Source: Microdochium bolleyi
Taxonomy: Eukaryota > Ascomycota > Sordariomycetes > Xylariales > Microdochiaceae
Length of the DNA stretch: 64,000 nt
NCBI GenBank assembly: GCA_001566295.1
Contig: KQ964247.1
Span: 62,001 to 126,000, forward strand
Direction: 5' to 3'
Part shown: piece by piece, positions 11,442 through 22,332 of the stretch
Numbering within the stretch: position 1 is the stretch's first letter
Layout of the letters: every line of letters begins with the position of its first letter
Position numbers and translations under genes: made by a program
Notes under the pieces: generated by a model
What the model saw: the letters and a program-made list of their open reading frames with translations, nothing else
What the model was told of the DNA's origin: nothing
The model's database searches: none

Positions 11442-13426
11442 ATGGCTTCTCGTGTCTTAAAACTCCTGGCCGTCTCGCTACTCGCCGCTTCCATTGTCGC
11501 CAAAGACTGGGAGAGCCCCGAGTACCAGCAGATCTACCAGAATCCTCTCCCTATCCCTCCTCAGAAGCAGCCTCTTCAGTGAGTAGCTTCACCTTTGCCC
11601 ACGCCTGCGGCATAGTTAGCGCAATTGTACTAATCACGGAGCAGGACTTTCACGAATCCCATTAACGGCAAGCCGATCTGGTACTATGAGATTGTCATCC
11701 AGAAATTTCAGCAGCAGGTGTACGCCGGCAAGAGCCCGGCCAACCTCATTGGCTACGATGGCATTGCGCCTGGCCCGACCTTCATCGTCCCCGTGGGCAC
11801 CGAGACCATCGTCCGGGTGATCAACAACATCACCGACGAGACGTCTGTGCACCTGCATGGGTACGTGACCTGACCTTGACTTCAATCGAACTCGACACTG
11901 ACTTGACACTAGGTCTCCATCGCGAGCTCCCTTTGATGGCTGGGCAGAAGGTTGGTGCTCCTCCGACTAGCCTCCACATTTGAGCATAAACTCTGGCTAA
12001 AACGCACCTACCTCTTGCTAGACCTCACATTCCCCGGACAATACAAAGACTGTGAGCTGGCCCCTGGCTGGAGCAGTCATCACAGCAGCATACTGACACG
12101 TCACTAGACTACTGGCCAAATTATCAAGCATCCCGCACTCTATGGTATCACGTAAGCCGCCTGCCACGGCGCCTCATGAGCTAGGAGTGCCTGCTAAACT
12201 GCCCACTATAGGATCATGCCATGCACAAGACTGCCGAGAATGCCTACTTTGGGCTTGCAGGCGCCTACATCCTTAACGACCCGGCCGAGGCGTCCCTGGG
12301 GCTCCCGTCTGGCTACGGCACCTTCGATATTCCCCTCATCCTGACCTCCAAATACTACAACAGTGACGGCACCCTGCAAAGCACCGTGGGCGAGACAGAC
12401 AGCGTGTGGGGAGACATCATCCACGTCAACGGCCAGCCCTGGCCCTTCATGAACGTGCAGCCGCGCAAGTACCGCTTCAGATTCCTGGACGCAGCCGTGT
12501 CGCGGAATTTTGCACTGTACTTTGTCAGGTCCACGGCCACGGGCACTAAGCTCCCATTCAAGGTCATCGCCTCTGATGCTGGTCTGCTCGAGGCCCCCGT
12601 CGACGCAACGACTTTGTACCTGGCAGTCGCCGAGCGCTATGACGTCGTCTTCGACTTCACATCCTACGCTGGCCAGTCCCTCGAGCTCCGCAACCTCGAG
12701 GACGTCGGCGGCGTTGGCACGGATACGGACTACAAGGAGACCACGAAGGTCATGAAGTTCGTCGTGAGCTCCGCAGCGGTCCAGGACAACTCTGCCGTCC
12801 CGACGAGCCTCCGCACCGTGCCCTTCCCACCGGCGGCGACCAGCACGAACCACGTCTTCAGGTTCGAGCGGAGCAACTCGCAGTGGCTCATCAACGGCGT
12901 TGGCTTTGCCGACGTTGCGAACCGGATCCTGGCCAACGTGCCTCGCGGCACTGTCGAACGCTGGGTCCTCGAGAACGGCAGCGGCGGCTGGACACACCCG
13001 ATCCACCTGCACCTTGTCGACTTCCGCATCGTCTCGCGCTCAGGCGGCCGCGCCGTGATGCCCTACGAGTCAAGCGGCCTCAAGGACGTCGTGTGGCTCG
13101 CCAAGGGTGAGACGGTGACCGTCGACGCTGTATATAGCCCCTGGACTGGTGTGTACATGTTCCATTGCCACAACCTCATCCACGAGGACAACGACATGAT
13201 GGCCGCCTTCAACGTCACCCAGCTCGCCAACTTCGGCTACAGCGAGACCACGGACTTTTCAGACCCGATGGACGCGAGGTGGCGCTCCAAACCGTACACC
13301 AAGGCCGCGTTCACGGGCCGGACGGGTGACTTCTCGCCGGCGGCGATCGCGGCGAGGGTCGACGCCCTGGCGCGCCAGCAGCCGTACAGCGAGCTACCGC
13401 AGGTGCTGAATGCTCTAGGTGCCTAG
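11442..13426 (+). CDS. Secreted multicopper oxidase (bilirubin-oxidase-like)
   Basis: Three-domain blue copper oxidase that couples one-electron oxidation of substrates to four-electron reduction of O2. Exons 11442-11578, 11645-11860, 11913-11950, 12022-12051, 12108-12151 and 12212-13426, 1680 nt (559 aa). Signal peptide at residues 1-20 (MASRVLKLLAVSLLAASIVA). All four copper motifs are intact: SVHLHG, LWYHDHA (split by an intron), THPIHLHLVDF, and HCHNLIHEDNDM, which has the Cys ligand and an axial Met. The last motif plus the CotA-like spacing of the middle domain point to the ascomycete bilirubin-oxidase branch rather than classical asco-laccases. Five introns are packed into the first 770 bases. 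Likely extracellular. The natural substrate cannot be told from sequence; phenolics, pigments or bilirubin-like tetrapyrroles are possible. Confidence 0.9.
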
Positions 13427-14097
13427 AGAGGCGGCCACGTGCAGCCTCTCTCTCTTCTCTCCCACCGTCTCATTATGTTTGGTTCGCTTGTCAGTCCTTA
13501 CCGGCGCAGAGTAAGAGGTGTTTGTTAAGTCTTTGTCGTTTTCTGACCTGTTAGTTCTCTTTCTTGTCACATGGACACCACGCGTGGACTTCAATTCTCC
13601 CTTGTACATAATGCTTGGACCGGACTGGATCACGATCAAGTTGGTTGTGAACATTTGTGTCTCCGATCATCGTATCCGGAAGCGCCACGCTCTTGCAAGA
13701 CTCCCACCTGCACAGCTGCAATATCAAGTGCTTCACCATGTCCACGTGCTCTTCCATGGTTCGTTCGTCGCGCGCTGTCCTCGGGGACGTTAGCCGACGA
13801 CGCTCGGGTAGGCGGATGGCTATGCAAGACATGTGCAGCGAGGGAATGTTAGACACTTGAATCTGTGCTGAGGAAAGCAGACTCTAAATTGACATGCCAA
13901 ACACACATACTACACCCAAATCGACTCAGTGGGCTTGTTCACCACGAGATGAGTCGCAATTAGAGTGCAGAGCAATAAAATTTATAAAATTCACGCTGCA
14001 GAAGGATCTATTTCTACTTCTCCCTCTATCTATGGCTACAGCGCAAATGCCTCCATTTGCCGGGGGTCTGATCGAACCAAGACAGCCCCGACGCCAC
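13427..14097. other. Intergenic between convergent genes
   Basis: 3' flanks of the multicopper oxidase (+) and the DHA1 transporter (-). No supportable gene. The frames that cross into the transporter are antisense shadows. Confidence 0.6.
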
Positions 14098-15780
14098 TTA
14101 CAAGCTCTCCATCTTAGTCTTGAGCCTCAACCTCTCGCCAAACCGCAAGATCAGGAACGGCACGGGCAGGAAAGCAATGGCGATGAACGCCAGCAGCGAG
14201 TTGCCCCACCCAAGGCCCAGGGCGCGGTACATGTCCATGGCGCAGAGCGGGAGGACGGCGCCTGCGATGGAGCGGAACACGGTGTTGGCGGCGAGCGCGG
14301 AGGCCGCGTAGCGCTCGTAGGCGTCGACGAGGTACATGCTCACGGTCATGAAGCAGAGGATATTGCCTGCGAATGTTACAACACGTGTTAGTCACAGCGG
14401 AGAGAAGATACAACGGGAGAGGAAAGAAGACTTACCGAGCCCGATGATGGTCAGCCCAATGACTGGCGCAATCCAGTGCGTATGGTAGTGCGCGGTCCAG
14501 CCATAGATGAAGAAGCCGATGGGTAAGATGAGGGTGCCGTGCGGCAGCAGCTTGAGCCTAATCTCGGGCTTTACCCTGGCCGCGCCCGTCTCCTTCATGG
14601 CCGTCTGCACGGCCTTGTTGCTCTGGGCCGCGAACCAGGCCATCCCGAGCAGCGATCCGACGCCAAGGCCAATGTACACGAGGCCCACGTTGCTCGTGCT
14701 GAAGCGGTACGACTGCTGGAACACGAACGCGACAGACGTGAAAAGCAGATACAGATACCCGTACACCATGGCCATGTAGACCGCGAAGACAGTGCATATA
14801 GGAGAAAAGACGAGCATCTTGAGCGGCCGCACAATGTTGCGCTTGAACAGGGCGCCGCTGCTCAACCCGCTGTCGAGCTTCGACGTGTACCTGCTGTCGC
14901 CAGTCTCCTTTCGCAGCTTGGCGGCCTTGCGCTCGAGCAGGACAGGAGCGTAGCTCTCCCGCATGAAGACGAACATGGCGATGGCGATGGTGGCGTGGAT
15001 GATGCAGAGCACCCAGAAGACCCACCGCCAGCCCTTCGCGTCCTGCACGAAGCCGCCGACGACGGGGCCGATGATGGGCCCGAAGAGGGGCCCGATGCTG
15101 AAGGCCGACATGGCGATGGCGCGCTTCTCCTGGGCGATCTGGTCGGCGATGGTGCCGCCGCCGTTGGTCAGGGGGCAGGCACCGACTGCGCCCGACAGGA
15201 ATCGGAAGGCAACAAGGGCGGGCAGGCTCGGCGCCAGGGCGCACCCGACAACGAAGCAGAGGAAGAGGACGTTGACGATGTGGTAGATGTGCACGCGGCC
15301 GTAGAGCTCCGACATGGGCGCCCACAGCAGCGGGCCGAAGGCAAAGCCTAGAACGTAGACGGACACGACGAAGGCCGCCATGAGGGAGTCGCTGCTCTGG
15401 AAGTCGCGCATGAGACCGGGGACTCCGGGCGCAAAGATGGACGAGGCGAGGGGCATGACGAAGGTGAGAGCGCTCACAAGCCCGCAGTTGGTCATCTTCT
15501 TCCAGGATGGCCAGTTGTACGGATTCTCCGGGTCGTCAGGGCCGTCCCAATCGACTGCGAATGGGTTGCTGCCGGCCGGGTTGGTCGCGGCGTCGTCGTC
15601 CTGGGTGGAAGAGCCGCCGTCCAGCTTGCTGCCAACCTCGAGCTGGGCCTTTTCTAGGTCCACGGGCTCCTTGTTGCTGACGTTGCCATTGCCATGATCA
15701 CTGAGCACGTTCTCGTGCACGTCTTCGCGGTTGGCAGGCATGTTTGCCTGGACGGGCACGGCCGGTATCGTCGACGCCAT
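14098..15780 (-). CDS. MFS multidrug transporter, DHA1 family
   Basis: Proton-coupled drug/H+ antiporter, probably plasma-membrane, 12 transmembrane segments. Exons 15780-14436 and 14366-14098, 1614 nt (537 aa). The N-terminal tail of about 85 residues is cytoplasmic and acidic, followed by the DHA1 entry motif ENPYNWPSWKK. The family signature GPLLWAPMSELYGR follows helix 2, and the antiporter motif C region SIGPLFGPIIGPVVGGF is in helix 5. The start at 15780 was preferred over an in-frame ATG at 15912, because the extra 44 residues look unlike any DHA1 N-terminus. The single 69-nt intron lies near the end and restores the frame into NILCFMTVSMYLVDAY, the conserved helix 10-11 region. Exported compounds are unknown. 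Confidence 0.9.
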
Positions 15781-16910
15781 TGCGACGGCGCCGAGCGAAA
15801 AGACTTGGGACGAGTCGACGAGGGTGAAATGTCGTCGATGTTGACCTCCGTCTCGTGCCAAGATCACTAAGCCGAGAAGAAGAAGAGCGAAGGTTTTCTC
15901 GAAGGACGACAAAGAGAAAGACCGACGGACTCAGAACGCCACCCGAGTCTTGGCTGCTGACCTCTGGCCATTATGTACCCTTGCCGATCCCCTCGTCCAG
16001 ATGCAGCCGCCCGCAGTGAGCCGCAGAATATGCTAGGCGCAAGATACGAACCCGAAGCCAGATCGTGTCCTCACTGGTCCCCTGTGCTGGGGCCTCCACA
16101 CTCCCCAGCACCGCAAATGAAGTGGCGGCGTGCTTGAGTTCTCTAGGGGTGGTCAGCTAGTCCTGTTCCAGCAAGAGGCTGCGAAATGGCCCGGATGTCG
16201 GGAACAACGCGAGCTCGCATTCGTATCGTGCGGAAGGGCATGCCGAGGCTTGCCCCTAAATTTCCTCCTCTTCCCATTCCAATAGGGGGGGTAATGGATG
16301 AGGCTCAAAATGATCAGCTCACAGTTCTAAAATCGCAAGCACCCCCATGCTGCCCCAGGCGCAGGCACAGGCAGGGATTGACCGATCCACATCCTGTAGC
16401 ATCTACCGTCTTTTAATGCCCAGGCTGGGTCGAAGACACATTTGTGAGCGTTCACAGAGGTCGCGAGTTGTGCTTTGCCGCGCACTTCCTGAGAATTTCC
16501 ATGACAAAGAGCCTCGAAGAATGGGAGTTGAGGGCCCGGGAAAGGCCAATTGCGCGACGTGGTCGTAAGCTGGAGCATAGTCTCCGAGTACCAGCATTCT
16601 CTTTGAGACATGGCTGTGAGACTGACGCAGTGAGACTGGTTTCACCGGTCAGGAAGGTCCATGCAATTACCACTGATGCGCTGGCAGAACAGAGGAACCT
16701 GCTAATTTTGCACTGTCTTCGCCCAATTGCCATCACAGGAGACGGCATCATTTCGGGAGTCATCTTGGGAGCTCCTGGTTAACGGCTGTGTCCAAAGCAA
16801 CAGCCAGGGTATGCAAGCACGCCGAAATGGTTTGACGCGTAAATAATATGCGAATGTTAATCAATGCCTCAATGAAGCCTTCATGGTGTGCCTCCAGCGA
16901 CCAGGAGTAA
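15781..16910. other. Intergenic
   Basis: Upstream region of the DHA1 transporter and 3' flank of the ankyrin gene. Contains a G7 tract near 16284 and only short unrecognisable frames. Confidence 0.55.
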
Positions 16911-19199
16911 TCAACAATCCTCCGGTACTGCCGCACAGGGCCCCGTGTTGCAAATCGAGCGGTAGTCCTTGAAAACGTCCCAGCAACCCACGTGCGTTCT
17001 CGGGCCCAGATACTCAGACACGCTGCCAGGCACTTGCACGGAGCCGCCGCTGTCGAGGCCGATTTGACTTTGCTGCTGCATCATGGACACCATCTGCATG
17101 ATGCTCTGCTCCAGTGTCCCGCGCTCGTGCCGTGAGCGACCGCCCCTGATCTGCGCCAGCAGCGTCTCGACGGGGTTCGACTCCTCATCATCTAGCGTCC
17201 ACACCTCGTGGTGGGAAGATCGCTCTCGCTGCCCCGCTCGCTCTTTGTGATCCGGCATGTTCTCCGCTCCGAGCTCGGGGTCTGCCCCGAGACTCACCAG
17301 GAAAGCCAGATATCTCCCGCGCTGTTCGGCTGCGTTCCGGGTGTGCGGGCACTCGTGGCCCTGAGGATGATCGTGGAAACAACTATCCGTGAACGAGACA
17401 GTGCGGACAAGGTCGAGTACGACCTCGTGCAGCGGCGTGGTCAGCCTCGTGGTAGTGCTCTCGACAGCGCCCGGGTTCTCGCGGGTGTTGAAGCCGGGCC
17501 CTCGCGTCAGAGAGTTCCGGGCCAGCAACCGGCTCTTGTGGAATCGCGTGTACATGGGAGGACGCCGTCGCCGAGTTCCCGTGCTGCGGCCGTTGATGTT
17601 GGCCCCGGCTCCAAGAACTAGTGCGCGGATGGTGGCGCGGCCGAGCCTCTGGGTCCAGCCGGTCCAGGTTTTATATATAGGGTACACCATCTTTATCCAG
17701 TGCTGGGCGCCCTTGTCGATGACGACGCGGCGGAGTAGGGCGTCTTTGGCAGCCTGGTCCATCTCGCGGACATGCGGAATCAGGAGGGCGAGAAACTCGT
17801 CCCAGAGCGCCTCCTTGTTGTCGTCTGGCGTCTTGTTGCGGCCATCGATGCGCACGAGAAGCCTCCCCAGTCCGTCCAACTCGCTCGCACCGCCGTGCTC
17901 GAGGAGGAGTCTGATTGTGGCGATGAATTGCCGCGACGACAGTGCTTCCACGCCCCAACGGACAAGGAGGAGCTCGGCGGCTGAAGGAATCGCCTTGCCG
18001 TACGTCCGGTGGTAGGTCTCGAGGGACCGGTGACTGAGTATCCAGTGCCCGTATCGTACTGGCGGCGCGACATGGCTCGCGGCAGTGGCGCTGAGGTTGT
18101 GGATGAGATGGCCGACACACTCGGCTGGCGTCAGACGTCGCTTCCGGTTGGCGCTGTCGGAGTCAGAGACCGAATCATCCCACCTCTGGACCGCCCTGAG
18201 ATATACGAGCAGCGGCGTCTTACATACATGCGGCGCCTCCATCTCTAGATAGTCGCCCGGCGCATGGCAGAGGCCGTTGATGTCCGCACCAGCCCTGATG
18301 CAGGCGTCGATCATGTCCGTATTTCCCGTGATGGCCATCTGCTCGGCGGCCATGAAGACTGGTAGTTGTGTGTACGCCTTAGGAAAGTCGCTGCGCATCG
18401 GGTCGTCCTCTGGGATGTGTAGCCGTGCCCCTCGACTGACGAGGAAATCGAAGATATCAGTGGCACCGCGGAGGATTGCAGCACATAACGGCGTCAGGGG
18501 CAACTGCTCGCCCGGTGCCACTCGTGTTGACAGAGCTGCTGTGTTTATCGGGGCACCTTTCTCGAGCAGCTTTGTAAGCAGTGCGTGAGGGGCCCAAAGA
18601 ACGATATCGGGAAATGGCAGGCAGGCAACCACCGCCTCTATCGGATCCGGATCGCACATCGGGCTACTTGGTCTGGGCTCGAGAAACGCTTCGAGGAAGT
18701 CCTTGCTGCAGGGTTTTGCAAGCCTTTGCGCAAATGTTCTGATCTGGCCTTGAATTGTGGTCGCGTCGTTGTACCAGGGCTCATAGGAAGCGACTGCCAC
18801 CTTGTGCTGGAGTAGCAGACAAAAGGCATCCAGATGCCTCGCCTTCAGAGCGAGCTGGAGACACGACACTGTCCGTGGCCACACGAGCATGCCAGGCTGA
18901 GCGGTCGCGTAGAGACACCGCACCTGGCCTGTGTGAGCACCATGTGCGAAGACCTTCCGAATCGTCTCGAGATTGCCCCTGAGAGTGCCGTGCCGCAGTG
19001 CCTGGCTGCGCGAGTCTGTGGTGTAGAACAAAACCTGCTCGAGACGGACATTGAGATCGCGCGAGCATTGCGACAGCTTCGCGAGTGATGCGTGCTCGAT
19101 CTGGCTGTAATCGTGGAGCAACCCTACTTCGTGCCCGATGAGGTGGGAAATGATCAGGTCGAGAATCTCGCTGGGCATTGACTCCAGTGGTGACGCCAT
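16911..19199 (-). CDS. F-box-like / ankyrin-repeat protein
   Basis: Single-exon protein of 762 aa. The first 25 residues (MESMPSEILDLIISHL region) match the start of an F-box, which in other proteins recruits Skp1/Cullin ubiquitin ligases. Degenerate ankyrin repeats then occupy roughly residues 70-330: LQLALKARHLDAFCLLLQH, then LTPLCAAILRGATDIFDFLV, then NTDMIDACIRAGADINGL. More scattered ones follow (TIRLLLEHGGASELD, ALVLGAGANINGRS, LVSLGADPELGAEN). The C-terminal 130 residues are hydrophilic with a His/Glu/Arg-rich stretch. Such proteins form large, fast-diverging families in Pezizomycotina. Function unknown; a substrate adaptor for protein degradation is an inference from the F-box-like start only. 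Confidence 0.75.
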   Translation of the reverse strand: MASPLESMPSEILDLIISHLIGHEVGLLHDYSQIEHASLAKLSQCSRDLNVRLEQVLFYTTDSRSQALRHGTLRGNLETIRKVFAHGAHTGQVRCLYATAQPGMLVWPRTVSCLQLALKARHLDAFCLLLQHKVAVASYEPWYNDATTIQGQIRTFAQRLAKPCSKDFLEAFLEPRPSSPMCDPDPIEAVVACLPFPDIVLWAPHALLTKLLEKGAPINTAALSTRVAPGEQLPLTPLCAAILRGATDIFDFLVSRGARLHIPEDDPMRSDFPKAYTQLPVFMAAEQMAITGNTDMIDACIRAGADINGLCHAPGDYLEMEAPHVCKTPLLVYLRAVQRWDDSVSDSDSANRKRRLTPAECVGHLIHNLSATAASHVAPPVRYGHWILSHRSLETYHRTYGKAIPSAAELLLVRWGVEALSSRQFIATIRLLLEHGGASELDGLGRLLVRIDGRNKTPDDNKEALWDEFLALLIPHVREMDQAAKDALLRRVVIDKGAQHWIKMVYPIYKTWTGWTQRLGRATIRALVLGAGANINGRSTGTRRRRPPMYTRFHKSRLLARNSLTRGPGFNTRENPGAVESTTTRLTTPLHEVVLDLVRTVSFTDSCFHDHPQGHECPHTRNAAEQRGRYLAFLVSLGADPELGAENMPDHKERAGQRERSSHHEVWTLDDEESNPVETLLAQIRGGRSRHERGTLEQSIMQMVSMMQQQSQIGLDSGGSVQVPGSVSEYLGPRTHVGCWDVFKDYRSICNTGPCAAVPEDC

Positions 19200-20559
19200 G
19201 CCGGAGCAACTATGATGTTGTTGGTTCTTTTGGAAGTTGGAAGATGCGAACTGAATCTGTTCTCAACTCAATCTCCAGCTGTCTGCTCGCAGGCTCATGG
19301 GTCATGATGACTCATCCGTCAGCATCTCCATGAACCAATCATCGACAGTTTTGCCGATTCAACGCCGACGTGAACAACAACCATGGAATAGAATGATGGG
19401 ACATACCTCGAGGACATGCAAATATGCGAGCCATGCCACAAAGCAACATGCTAAGCCCTTCTGTATATGCTGAGGCCTCGGCTTGCCCACTTAGAGTCGA
19501 CTGGATGACCGTCGATAGACCTTCAACATCAACATAGCCCAACGTGGCATGGCCATCAACGAGGAGAGAAATCACAATTAGGCATCCTAATCCATCCATT
19601 ATGCATCATCCTGTATTCAGGAACACGATCCCTGGATCAGTATGTGAGAGCCTCCATTATATCCTGTCCCTTGTGGCCTGGACCGGGCCTTTGCGGTCTT
19701 CGGATCCGTGGGAATTCGTTGGTCAGAGGCAGTGGAGGGAGGAGAAAGTCACCTTCCATCAAGGTCCCTTTCCGAACCCGTGGGAGTATGGAAATGCAGC
19801 AATATACAGTCGGTGCTCATGCGTCCAGCCACGCAATCTTTTGACTTCAGGTCAACTTCTCGGACTACACTCGTTGTGTCATACAATATGACCTAAGATC
19901 GACCTACGTTCTACCCATATTGTTATCGGCCAATCATGTATGGTCCGCCCATCTTTCCACCTTGCAGTATTGGGGTCGTTCCCCAGCTTCCCGGTTTGAG
20001 GGATGCATGCGTCCGTGGGTCAGAACAAAGCTCCTGGAAAGAAGCATCCTCGGTGGTCCCGAGCCATTTCTCGGCTTTTCATTGAGTATGTATGTATATA
20101 GACATCATTTAAAACACAAGGCCGGCTTGTTCGCATTCATGGCTACTCGGCAAGACTGCTAGAGCGCCTTCTCCGATTTTTCCCTTCGAGGTCTCACTAA
20201 GTGACCCACCACAACGGTTGAGATGAGTCTGGTGAAAATGATTAATGGCTACTTAGCTAAAAACGACTGATGGCCGCTGCATTCTAAAGGGGAGATTCTC
20301 AAACATGTCCGAGGGCAGAACGTTATGTTTCAAAGTGTCATACTGTTCACGCTGAGGACCACGTTCCAGGTGATTATAGTTCACCCCTGAACCCCTGATT
20401 GTAGCCGGGCACGTGCACTATTTACACTTCGCTGGGAATTGCACCTTAAATTCAACTACGACGCTCGCGTTTCACTCCTTGACTCTGCCCCCACGTTCCT
20501 CACAATCGGCGACCGCTAGGTCCCATCAGCCCAACGGCCTCTCTGAGCAGCCACCGGTG
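19200..20559. other. Intergenic, AT-richer than flanks
   Basis: Divergent region between the ankyrin gene (-) and the retroelement-derived gene (+). No recognisable terminal repeat, tRNA or coding region. Short frames such as 19544-19891 do not resemble known proteins. Confidence 0.5.
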
Positions 20560-21852
20560 ATGGCTTCGTCTCCTACAGCAAGCGGGGCGCCGCTGCCCTG
20601 CCCAGCCTGGCTCATATCCCCCAATTCTAACTGCCAGTAAACAAATCACTCCTTGCTCGCCACCCTCAGTTGCACTGCAGCCTGGACTGTGCTGACACGA
20701 CACACGCAGCGTGGCCAAGGACCGTGCCTGGTTCGGCGACGACTACCGCCCCATCAGCTCCTATATCAGAGACGCCTTCGTCAGTTCGCCCCCGATCCGG
20801 GTCATCGGCATCGGGACCGTCCTGCTCCCGACCAAGACGCACCCGGACAGACGCGGACCCCGGGCTCACAGCACACTCCGCCTGGAGTGGGCCTTGCACG
20901 CCCCGAGCGCTCTCTGCAACTTCATCGGCAACCCTATCTTCGCCCATTATGAGGTCGACATGGTCAGGCCCGGTGCGATCCGGGAAAGCTCGACCAAGCG
21001 CCAGGTTGCGCACTTCAAGGCCAATGGCCGCTTCTTCGAGGTCCGGCTGAGCGGACCCCCCTCGGCCCACAGTGTGGCCCGAGTCCTTTTGACCCGACGG
21101 GCATATATGTGCTTAGTGTCATCTGGCCCGAGGCCGAGCGTGCCAGGGTTACCGGGCCTGCCTCTGGGACCGCAGCACGGTCCGAGTACAAGCCCCAGGG
21201 GGGAGAGGCTGCCTCCCGCGAGGAGTGGTTCACCCCGGCCGAGAAAGAATGGCTGAAAGTCAACTACGGCGGCGAGTTCAGGTTCTTGCGCAACCATGGG
21301 TTGAGCATACACGAGGAAGAAGATCGCAAGGATGGCAAGACCGTGCTGAAGGCTCTCATGTGCCGTGATGAGCTTGAGGTGCCGACGCACGTCTCAGATG
21401 CTGCCAAGACATTATTACACTCCCGGCTGGTCGGTCTAGGCATGCCTAGCGACGACGACTACAGCGGCGGTGGGAATGCCACACCCCACGTCAGCGCTGC
21501 AAATCCAGCCTTTAATGATAAGCAGCTTGAGTGGATCCGAGCAGTGCATGGTGGCGTGGGAGCGTTTATGCTCAGCTACGGGCTAAAGTTATACAGAGAG
21601 GAAGACGTGGTGGTGGCGAGAGACATCGCTAACGCCTTGATGGATGACTCGGACGACGACACGCCTTTTTGCGACGAGTTCGACCCCGAAGGTCACTTTG
21701 CTGATCACGCGTTCACGGAGACGCAGCTCGACTGGATCAAGGAGAATTACAGCAACTCCATGACATTCATGCTGGCCCACGGGCTAAAGTTCTACAACGA
21801 TAAGGACATCAAGAAGGCTCGACGTGTCGCCGAGCGTATGGTGTGTTGCTGA
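20560..21852 (+). CDS. Retrotransposon-derived Pol beta-barrel protein with triple C-terminal repeat, one frame break
   Basis: Exon 20560-20636, a 73-nt intron ending in CGCAG, then 20710-21852. The first half resembles the beta-barrel domain between gag and protease in Ty1/copia (TNT1-94) Pol polyproteins: a NCHVAKDRAWF start, VIGIGTVLLPTK, an LxxALHAPSALCN-like segment and FFEVRLSGPP. Integrase, reverse transcriptase and RNase H are absent. The second half holds three repeats of about 44 residues (21229-21360, 21511-21642, 21712-21840), each with F-x4-(L/K)-(E/D)-W and an F-(M/L)-x2-(H/Y)-GL core. Two Asp-rich linkers separate them. The halves lie in different frames: at the C6 tract 21056-21061 one base appears to be missing, since homology continues on both sides. 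This may be a sequencing error, a recent inactivating deletion or a recoding site. The combined architecture looks like a domesticated host gene; I infer this from the missing enzymes and the added repeats. Confidence 0.62.
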
Positions 21853-22332
21853 GAATATTGGCGGGCTGGCAGGCGGCGTTAGGCGGTTGTGTTCACGGTG
21901 GCCACGAGGTTCCGATGTCGTGGTGGTCACTCAGGTAGGCTTTTCTCAAAAATCCACCGACCGGGGACTTTTCGACACTGTTAACGATCAAATATGAGTA
22001 CTGCAAGTAGTATAACGACAGTACTAAGTCTTGCCGGAGTACAGTACTAGTTTGCCTTACTATATTCTCAGTGTTCGTTCGGCAGGCCCGTTCTGGCCGT
22101 ACTGGCCGTACTAACATCAACCTGAGGAGCTATAGTTGATCGTAGATCATTTCACTTCTGGAATGAATTGATCCTTAACGTTCCCTATGTTCTCTTATTT
22201 GCTTGGTACGATCGCAGCAGAAGGCAAAATAAGGTTCATCACATTCTCTTCGCCTGTCTAACCATTGCGGAAAAACTTACTCGCGGGTACTCAAGTATCG
22301 TCGAGTTCTTTGGATCATCAAGGCTGCCAAGT
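21853..22332. other. Intergenic with short repeated motifs
   Basis: The CAGTACTA motif occurs twice (about 22019 and 22041), and CTGGCCGTA is directly repeated near 22094. These are too short to call a mobile-element end. No gene seen. Confidence 0.45.

Noticed and set aside
21994..22115. CAGTACTA and CTGGCCGTA repeats as transposon ends or operator sites
   Set aside because: Too short, with no paired inverted terminal repeat or target-site duplication found.
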